In this document: in pieces, positions 58,647-64,000 of the stretch
How positions within the stretch are numbered: the stretch's first letter is position 1
How the letters are laid out: each line of letters opens with the position of its first letter
Source of the DNA: Saccharomonospora glauca K62
GTDB lineage: Bacteria > Actinomycetota > Actinomycetes > Mycobacteriales > Pseudonocardiaceae
Assembly: GCF_000243395.2 (NCBI RefSeq)
Contig: NZ_CM001484.1
Location: forward strand, 3,032,524-3,096,523
DNA: 64,000 nucleotides
Reading direction: 5' to 3'
Made by a program: the position numbers and the translations under genes
The notes under the pieces: model-generated
The model's input: the letters and a program-made list of their open reading frames with translations, nothing else
Told to the model about the DNA's origin: nothing
Databases searched by the model: none

Positions 58647-60065
58647 ATGCCCCGCACGATGCTCGCCGACCTGAGTCTGATCCTGCCGGAGTTGTTCCTC
58701 ACCGGCGGTGCCGTGTGCGGGCTGCTGCTGGGCTCGTATCTGCCCCGGCGCTCCCAGTGGCTCGTGGACGCGTTGGCGGGTGTGGTGTGCGTCGCCGGTG
58801 TCGTCGCCACCGTGGTGGGCTGGCCGAACGGCGGCACGACGGTGTTCGAGGGCGCCTACGCGCTCGATGTGGCCACGGCTGTGGTGCGCATCGTGGTGCT
58901 GGTATCGGTGCTGCTGGTACTGGCGATCTCGGGCGAGTTCCGTGGCCACGCACGGAAAAGCGAGTTCGTGGTGTTGCTGCTGCTGTCCGCGCTCGGCACC
59001 ATCGTGCTCGCCGGCGCGAACGACCTGCTGCTGCTCGTCGCCGCCTTCCTGCTGGCGAGCGTGCCCCTCTACGCGCTCACCGGGTTCGCGAAGGACTCCC
59101 CCGGCACCGAGGCGACCATGAAGTACTACCTCCTGAGCGCACTCGCCGGAACGGTGATGCTGTTCGGGGTGATGGCCGTGTTCGGCGTCGGCGGCTCCAC
59201 CGGCTACGCCCGACTGGCTGAGACCCTGCCCACGACACCCGCCGCAGCCGTCGCCGCCGGTGCCGTCCTGGTGCTGGCCGGGCCGATGTTCAAGGCGGGC
59301 GCGGTACCCGTGCACTTCTGGGTACCCGACGTCACGCAGGGCGCCCGTCCCCCGGTGTCGGCGCTCGTCACCACGATTCCCAAGATCGGTGCACTGGTGG
59401 CGGTGTACCGCCTCGTCGCGGCCGTGCTCGCGCCGACGGCGCTGAACTGGCCGCTGCTCGTGGCCGTGGTCGCGGCCGCCACGATGACGCTAGGCAACCT
59501 CGCCGCCTTCTTCCAGGACAACGTCCGCAGACTGCTCGCATACTCGACGATCAGTCAGGTGGGCTACCTGCTCATGGCGGTCGCCGCAGCTGGCGCGTCC
59601 ACCCTCGCGTTGCCGAGCCTGCTGCTCTACCTCGCCGCCTACGCCGTGACGAACCTGGGCGCGTTCGCGGTCGTGGCGGCACTGCCCAACGCCGAGACCC
59701 TGACCGACTATCGCGGGCTCGTGCGGCACCACCCCTGGTTGGCGATCAGCCTCGTGGTGTGCCTGCTCGGGCTCGTCGGCACCCCACCCACCGGCGTGTT
59801 CGCCGGCAAGCTCACCGTGTTCACCGCCGCGTTCGACGCGGGGTTCGGCTGGCTCGTGGCCGTCGCCATCGCCAACACCGTCGCGAGCCTGTTCTACTAC
59901 CTGCGCTGGATCGCGCCCGCCGTGCGCCTCGAACCCCTCACGCTGCCGACCAACCACGGAGCCGCCGGCGCCGCCGCGGTCGCGGCCGCCGTGTCACTGG
60001 CGCTCGGGCCGCTCGCGGGGCTCGTCCTCGCCCCGCTCGGCCACCCGCTCACTCCGCTGCCGTGA
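58647..60065 (+). CDS. nuoN: NuoN-like antiporter subunit
   Basis: A 472-residue protein with 14 helices and the NuoN pattern: a Lys/acid pair in the middle helices (K-Y-Y-L-L-S-A, F-K-A-G-A-V-P-V-H-F-W-V-P-D-V) and Y-S-T-I-S-Q-V-G-Y. It is the last gene of the cluster. The downstream bases hold a recombinase relic, so the cluster ends here. Confidence 0.93.
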   Translation: MPRTMLADLSLILPELFLTGGAVCGLLLGSYLPRRSQWLVDALAGVVCVAGVVATVVGWPNGGTTVFEGAYALDVATAVVRIVVLVSVLLVLAISGEFRGHARKSEFVVLLLLSALGTIVLAGANDLLLLVAAFLLASVPLYALTGFAKDSPGTEATMKYYLLSALAGTVMLFGVMAVFGVGGSTGYARLAETLPTTPAAAVAAGAVLVLAGPMFKAGAVPVHFWVPDVTQGARPPVSALVTTIPKIGALVAVYRLVAAVLAPTALNWPLLVAVVAAATMTLGNLAAFFQDNVRRLLAYSTISQVGYLLMAVAAAGASTLALPSLLLYLAAYAVTNLGAFAVVAALPNAETLTDYRGLVRHHPWLAISLVVCLLGLVGTPPTGVFAGKLTVFTAAFDAGFGWLVAVAIANTVASLFYYLRWIAPAVRLEPLTLPTNHGAAGAAAVAAAVSLALGPLAGLVLAPLGHPLTPLP

Positions 60066-60225
60066 CGACGCCCCGCGTCTCTGGCCTCCCGGTAGCAGGC
60101 GCCGAAAAAGCATCTCTTAGCCGTGCACGCGCTGGTCAGCGGGTGCACGGCGTATCTCGTCGTCAGCGACCTTGTCGACGAGCAGGGTGTAGAAGGAGGG
60201 GATCCGAGAGCACCATCCCGGCCTC

Positions 60226-60412
60226 GGGCCGGATGGTTGCGCTGCTGATCTTGCTCTACGCCCAACCCCTGGTGAAGATCGCACGGCTGACCACCGATGA
60301 CGTGCTACGCGGCGAGGACCAGGTTCTCATCCACCTTGGCGACCCACCGACACCGGTTCCGCAGCCCTTTGCCGACGTGTTGCTCGACTACCTCGGAAAC
60401 CGCTCACCATGA
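60226..60412 (+). pseudogene. tyrosine recombinase relic
   Basis: A frame reads L-L-Y-A-Q-P-L-V-K-I-A-R-L-T-T-D-D-V, then V-L-I-H-L-G-D-P-P-T-P-V-P-x-P-F-A and a stop, the central segment of actinomycete tyrosine recombinases. The catalytic part beyond is missing. It marks the right edge of the complex I-like cluster. Bases 60413-60675 show no gene. Confidence 0.6.
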
Positions 60413-60675
60413 CCATCGCGACCAATATGCCTGTGGCTGTGCAACCTTGGCCTGCCCAACATCGATGCCCACACCACCACAATCTGTCAGCCACTCCGTG
60501 AGGTACCTGCACCGGTCGTCACGGAATGCTCGGCTACCACCCCGTCCCGGTCGAGGCTCTGGTCGCCGAGTCTGGGGCGATCTGGCAGCGGTAGGCAGGC
60601 GGCGACCACAGTCGCAAGGTGAGCTGGCTGTTGTGGCCGCGTGGGGTCTACATGCTGCGCATCCTGTGTTACCCA

Positions 60676-61329
60676 TTAGCCGATCAGGCTGGACCAGTAG
60701 GGCCAGAATGCTTGACCGACCAGGGCGATGAGGATGAGGTACCACGTGGTGAGGGCTGCACCGTGGTAGCGGGCCAGCCAGCTTGAGAGCGGGCGCAGCG
60801 CTGTCGGGAGCGGGAGGTTTCCGGTGGCGAGGTTGTGCAGGGTGGTGTACCAGAAGATCGGGACGGTGACCGCCCAGACGACCATGCAGTACGGGCACAG
60901 GGCGCCGATCTCGTACACGCTCTGCACGAACAGCCAGTGCACAAACCCCACCCCGAAGAGGGTGCCCGCCTGCAGGCCGAGCCAGAACCATCGCGGCAGT
61001 CGCGCTCCCGTGAGGATCGTCAGCCCGATGGTCGTGACCACGGGGAAGGCGACCACGCCGATGATCGGGTTGGGGAACCCGAACACCTCCGCTTGTGGTG
61101 TCGACATCACCGAGCCACACGACAGGATCGGGTTGATGCTGCAGACGGGAATGTAGTTCGGATCGGTCAGCGAGTTGATCTTCTCGATCAACAGTGCCAC
61201 CGCGGCGAGCGAGCCGACCGCGCCACCCAGCGCCAGCACCCACGCGGTCGCGCGCGCCAAGAATGAGCGTGTTGCCGGAGCCGCGTTCCGGTCCGGCCCG
61301 GATGCCAGCTCCTCTGGTGCGGTAGTCAC
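60676..61329 (-). CDS. vitamin K epoxide reductase-like (VKOR) protein
   Basis: A 217-residue protein with four or five helices. The redox pair C-P-Y-C (A-L-C-P-Y-C-M) and the loop cysteines (V-C-S-I-N-P-I-L-S-C-G) are present, as is the conserved Ser/Thr region. It reoxidises DsbA with quinone. The start GTG overlaps the DsbA stop, so the two make an exported disulfide-forming pair, the actinobacterial counterpart of DsbB-DsbA. Confidence 0.92.
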   Translation of the reverse strand: MTTAPEELASGPDRNAAPATRSFLARATAWVLALGGAVGSLAAVALLIEKINSLTDPNYIPVCSINPILSCGSVMSTPQAEVFGFPNPIIGVVAFPVVTTIGLTILTGARLPRWFWLGLQAGTLFGVGFVHWLFVQSVYEIGALCPYCMVVWAVTVPIFWYTTLHNLATGNLPLPTALRPLSSWLARYHGAALTTWYLILIALVGQAFWPYWSSLIG

Positions 61330-62003
61330 GGTCGGGCCAGCGCGGACTCGACTGCGGTTCGTAGGTCATCCAGGGACTGTGGTGCGATCATTTCGCCGTT
61401 GAGGAAGAACGTCGGGGTGCCCTGGACTCCGAGGGCTTGGCCATCGGCCTGGTCTCGCCGCACGCGGTCCTTGGTCGCCGCGCTGTCCCAGTCTTCACGG
61501 AACTGCTCGAGGTCGAGCCCGATCTGCCGCGCGTAGTCAAGGAACACCTCCCGTTGTGGTTGCTTACGGTGGCCCCACTCGGCTTGGTTCTCGAACAGCA
61601 TCTGATACATGGCCTCGAACTCGCCTTGCTCGGCGGCTGCCTGCGCGGTGCGTGCCGCGAGTTCGGCGTTCGGGTGGCTGGGGATCGGGAAGTACCGGAC
61701 CACGTAGGTGAGCCGGCCCGCGTACTCCTCGCGGAGCTGCTCCACGGCCGGGTAGGCCGCGCCGCAGGCCTCACATTCGAAGTCGAGGAACTCGACCAGG
61801 GTGGCCTTGTCGTCGGAAGCCGAGGACAGTCGATGACTGTCGGGACGGACGAGTAGCTCGGCGTTCGCGTGCTTCCCGTCCGCCTTCGCCGGCGGCGCGG
61901 TGTCCGGGCGGGTGACGACCAGCAGGATCGCCACGGCCACGGTGGCCACCGCTGCCAGCACGATCGTGACCTTCAGATTGCGCGTCATCACCCTCATCCT
62001 CAT
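61326..62003 (-). CDS. DsbA-like thiol-disulfide oxidoreductase
   Basis: A protein of about 225 residues with an N-terminal membrane helix and a DsbA/Thioredoxin_4 domain. The active site is F-E-C-E-A-C-G near residue 76, and G-V-Q-G-T-P-T-F-F holds the cis-proline. It introduces disulfides into exported proteins. Three ATGs lie close together (62003, 61997, 61988) amid repeated GAGGATG, so the start is uncertain. VKOR downstream (overlap) keeps it oxidised. Confidence 0.88.
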   Translation of the reverse strand: MRMRVMTRNLKVTIVLAAVATVAVAILLVVTRPDTAPPAKADGKHANAELLVRPDSHRLSSASDDKATLVEFLDFECEACGAAYPAVEQLREEYAGRLTYVVRYFPIPSHPNAELAARTAQAAAEQGEFEAMYQMLFENQAEWGHRKQPQREVFLDYARQIGLDLEQFREDWDSAATKDRVRRDQADGQALGVQGTPTFFLNGEMIAPQSLDDLRTAVESALARP

Positions 62004-62060
62004 CCTCGCCTTGCCTTGGCCGGTCGTTTCCTCATCCTCGCCTTGCCTTGGCCGGTCGTT
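62001..62060. repeat. 28-bp direct repeat at the DsbA start
   Basis: CATCCTCGCCTTGCCTTGGC... occurs at 62001-62028 and again at 62033-62060, with a 4-base spacer. The repeat carries the putative ribosome site (GAGGATG on the minus strand), so each copy supplies a possible start for DsbA. This may alter expression if copies are gained or lost. Confidence 0.75.
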
Positions 62061-62126
62061 GGCCGCTCGAGCCCGAACCCTATACGTGCTCGCCCGAACA
62101 TATTGACGCGCGTTAGTTTGAGCCTC

Positions 62127-62489
62127 ATGAGTGTTGACCGGTGTGAGCTGCTGTGTATCGACTTCGACCATGCGGAGAGCTTGCGTGCGGCGCTTCCGGA
62201 GGCCGACCCGCTCGACCGGCAGGCGACACGCTTGCGTGCGTTGGGCGACCCGACCCGGCTGCGGATCGCGCATGCCCTGCTGGTCGGAACCGAGCTGTGT
62301 GTGTGCGATCTGGCCTGGATCGTCGGCTCATCGCAAGGACTGGTGTCACACCACCTGCGTCAGCTGCGCGCAGCGGGACTGGTGAGCTCGCGCCGGGACG
62401 GCAAGCTGGTGATGTATCGGCTCGCGCCCTCGGGGGAGCAGTTGCTGTCGGCGACCACGGCGCCCGAGGTGGAGGCGGATCCGGTATGA
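62127..62489 (+). CDS. ArsR/SmtB-family metal regulator (CmtR/CadC-like)
   Basis: A 120-residue winged-helix protein. Near the recognition helix is T-E-L-C-V-C-D-L-A, the C-V-C motif of Cd/Pb-sensing CmtR/CadC proteins, with further Cys in the N-terminus (D-R-C-E-L-L-C). It should release DNA when a thiophilic metal binds. The ATG at 62127 is divergent from the DsbA gene. It overlaps a 19-codon Cys-rich frame (ATGA). Target is unknown; no intact Cd/Zn pump is near. Confidence 0.88.
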   Translation: MSVDRCELLCIDFDHAESLRAALPEADPLDRQATRLRALGDPTRLRIAHALLVGTELCVCDLAWIVGSSQGLVSHHLRQLRAAGLVSSRRDGKLVMYRLAPSGEQLLSATTAPEVEADPV

Positions 62490-62542
62490 GCGTGGACTGC
62501 TGCGGCACCGACGCCGCCTCCTGTAACCACGACCAACGATGA
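62486..62542 (+). CDS. Cys-rich micropeptide or truncated pump N-terminus
   Basis: An ATG overlapping the ArsR stop (ATGA) encodes M-S-V-D-C-C-G-T-D-A-A-S-C-N-H-D-Q-R and then stops. Heavy-metal ATPases and transporters controlled by CmtR often start with C-C-G and a second Cys, so it may be a pump remnant. Alternatively it is a metal-binding leader peptide. Coupled translation makes expression likely. Confidence 0.3.
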   Translation: MSVDCCGTDAASCNHDQR

Positions 62543-62558
62543 GCAGGCTCGACGTCGG

Positions 62559-63467
62559 TCAGTGAGGTGCTGCGCCGGGCTTTACCTGGGGCAGTGGGTT
62601 TGTGTGTGGCTGGTCGGTGGTGCAAGCCCCGCTGGGGCGGAAGGGTTCGGCGAGTTGGGCGAGGTAGCCGTTGGGGTAGTGCGGTTTGGCGGCCATGCCG
62701 AGGTCGTCGCTGGTGAAGCGACGTTCGGGGTCGTAGGAGTAGGTGCGGAGTAGGTGGTCCCAGATCAGGGTGAACAGCCCGAAGTTGACGTCGCCGATGC
62801 CGGCCCATTTCAGGTGGTGGAAGCGGTGGGCTTGGTTGAGGGCGAGCACGGCGCGCAGGGGGCCGACTCGGTAGTCGACGTTGGAGTGCTGGAGGAGCAG
62901 TTGGACCGCGACGCAGAGGGCGAGGGCGTAGGCGACGCTGGTCGGCAGGCCGAGCAGGATCAGGGGGGCGACTCCGGCGGCGGTTTCGATGGTCTGGTGG
63001 AGGGGGTGTTTCATCAGTCCGTTGAAGCCGTAGGCGCGTTTGACGCTGTGGTGCACGGCGTGAAACCGCCACAGGGCGGGGATTTTGTGGCTGGCCAGGC
63101 GGACCAGGGTGATGCCGAGGTCGGCCACGAGTACCGCGATGAGCACCTGCACGAGGAAAGGCCAGTCATGGGGCCAGACGCCGTCGATCGAGGCGATGGC
63201 GGTGAGAATCGGCAGGGCGGCGACGCTACCGAGGGTGACGGTTTCGTTGACCGCGGCGTGGAGGGCGTCGCGTCGGCTGTCGTCGTGTGAGGTGTTCCAG
63301 TCTTGCCGATAGGGCAGGACGCGCTCGGCGGCGAAGGAGCTTGCGATGGCCAGCAGCAGGCCGAGAAGCCAGAGTTTGTGGCCGCCGGAGGAGAGGATGG
63401 CGATGCCGGTGCCGTTGATGGCCAGGAGCATGAAGGGCACGTAACCGTATCGGATCAGTGTGCGCAT
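62559..63467 (-). CDS. fatty acid hydroxylase/sterol desaturase family protein
   Basis: A 302-residue membrane protein with the di-iron histidine motifs of the family: H-K-I-P-x-L-W-R-F-H-A-V-H-H-S, H-S-N-V-D-Y and R-F-H-H-L. These form a membrane-embedded di-iron site that hydroxylates or desaturates lipids with O2. Five or six helices surround it. The true substrate is unknown. It is convergent with the ArsR unit. Confidence 0.85.
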   Translation of the reverse strand: MRTLIRYGYVPFMLLAINGTGIAILSSGGHKLWLLGLLLAIASSFAAERVLPYRQDWNTSHDDSRRDALHAAVNETVTLGSVAALPILTAIASIDGVWPHDWPFLVQVLIAVLVADLGITLVRLASHKIPALWRFHAVHHSVKRAYGFNGLMKHPLHQTIETAAGVAPLILLGLPTSVAYALALCVAVQLLLQHSNVDYRVGPLRAVLALNQAHRFHHLKWAGIGDVNFGLFTLIWDHLLRTYSYDPERRFTSDDLGMAAKPHYPNGYLAQLAEPFRPSGACTTDQPHTNPLPQVKPGAAPH

Positions 63468-63515
63468 GCTGCTGAGCGTGGCGGCTGAGGACCCCGTGTG
63501 GCTTGAACAAACTCG

Positions 63516-64000
63516 CTAACCACTCACAGCGCGCCGCCGGTGCCAGTGCACGGCCCGGGCCAACCCTGACGGGGCCAGGCCGAACATCTCGTGGCAGACC
63601 CGGGTGAGGTGGGCGCTGTCGGCGAACCCGGCGGCGTGGGCGGCCTCGGTGAGTGTGCCGCCTAGCCGGGCGTGATCGATCGCGCGCTGCAAGCGCGCCC
63701 ACCGCACATACGCGCGAAACGGCAAGCCGAGTTCGTCACTGAACAGGTGACCGAGTCGACTGGCCGAGATCCCCACGGCCGCGGCGAGCCGTTCCAGACG
63801 GACAGACTGGTCGAGCATGGTGGGTAACACCGCGATCGCCTGCCGCAGCGCGGGGTGCAACGACACTGGGGCAGGCGCGCCCGCCGGAGCCAGCGTGGCG
63901 AGAACCTGGTCGACCATCCCGCTGGCGGAGTCACCGACGGCGAGGCTGGTGTCGAGCAGCGGCTGCGCCGCGGATGCCCACGCGGCCACGGAGCCGACCG
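63516..64000 (-). CDS. AraC-family regulator, partial
   Basis: The gene continues past the right edge. The visible C-terminal part has two helix-turn-helix motifs: L-A-A-A-V-G-I-S-A-S-R-L-G-H-L-F and A-A-H-A-A-G-F-A-D-S-A-H-L-T-R, the classic AraC signature with F-G at the end of the second. The N-terminal sensing part is cut off. It lies 48 bases before the desaturase-family gene on the same strand and may regulate it. Confidence 0.85.
   Translation of the reverse strand, partial: VGSVAAWASAAQPLLDTSLAVGDSASGMVDQVLATLAPAGAPAPVSLHPALRQAIAVLPTMLDQSVRLERLAAAVGISASRLGHLFSDELGLPFRAYVRWARLQRAIDHARLGGTLTEAAHAAGFADSAHLTRVCHEMFGLAPSGLARAVHWHRRRAVSG

Overview
The window is GC-rich with many GTG/TTG starts, 4-base start/stop overlaps and actinobacterial families (CsoR, BlaI/M56 pairs, DUF305/DUF6153 pairs, VKOR-DsbA, AICE-type genes). 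I infer an actinomycete, probably Pseudonocardiaceae-like; no rRNA, complete tRNA or ribosomal protein gene is present to fix the taxon.

Layout. (1) 1-8.5 kb is accessory DNA resembling one or two decayed actinomycete integrative elements (AICE): a five-gene minus-strand operon (DUF4097, DUF3307-like), a GntR regulator, an XRE/DUF5919 + NUDIX + HD-domain module, a less GC-rich hypothetical gene, a tRNA 3'-end fragment next to a dead tyrosine-integrase end, a second HD gene, and a pentapeptide-repeat membrane protein. An IS5/IS427-type element follows (8.6-9.5 kb). (2) 10-22 kb is a mosaic of envelope and thiol-redox genes among relics: a lipoprotein, TlpA, a BlaI/M56 pair, a multicopper oxidase, DUF2269, TetR, CcdA and an NlpC/P60 hydrolase. 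(3) 22.5-28.8 kb is a CsoR-type copper island: CopA, a His-rich exported protein, CopZ, CsoR and, divergently, ferredoxin, an interrupted FAD reductase, a second CopZ and a CDGSH protein. (4) 30.4-37.8 kb is a cytochrome c maturation System I operon, with CcdA divergent from it. (5) 38-50.6 kb holds DUF6153/DUF305 sets, a second M56 with BlaI remnants, and two possible sulfur amino-acid units (PLP enzyme + MFS; class V PLP enzyme + amino-acid ABC importer). (6) 51.9-60.1 kb is a self-contained cluster for the complex I membrane arm (A, H, J, K, L, M, N) in which a fused, cysteine-poor, His/Met-rich NuoB/D-like protein takes the place of the electron-transfer subunits. (7) 60.7-64 kb has VKOR-DsbA, an ArsR/CmtR-like regulator, a fatty acid hydroxylase family protein and a partial AraC regulator.

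How the parts connect. A 17-bp palindrome, TACTA-N7-TAGTA, occurs at eleven places between 9,989 and 48,426, mostly just upstream of genes for thiol-disulfide exchange (TlpA, CcdA twice, Ccm), copper handling (multicopper oxidase), wall hydrolysis (NlpC/P60) and the BlaI/M56 pair itself. I infer one BlaI-family regulon over the region. Three separate CsoR-like sites (TACCC-N3-5-GGGTA) mark the copper island. Many families here also have a decayed copy in the window (F510_1955-type, DUF305, CcdA, BlaI, M56, P-type ATPase), suggesting repeated duplication and decay. The best candidates for undescribed biology are the BlaI-type regulon and the cofactor-poor complex I-like cluster.
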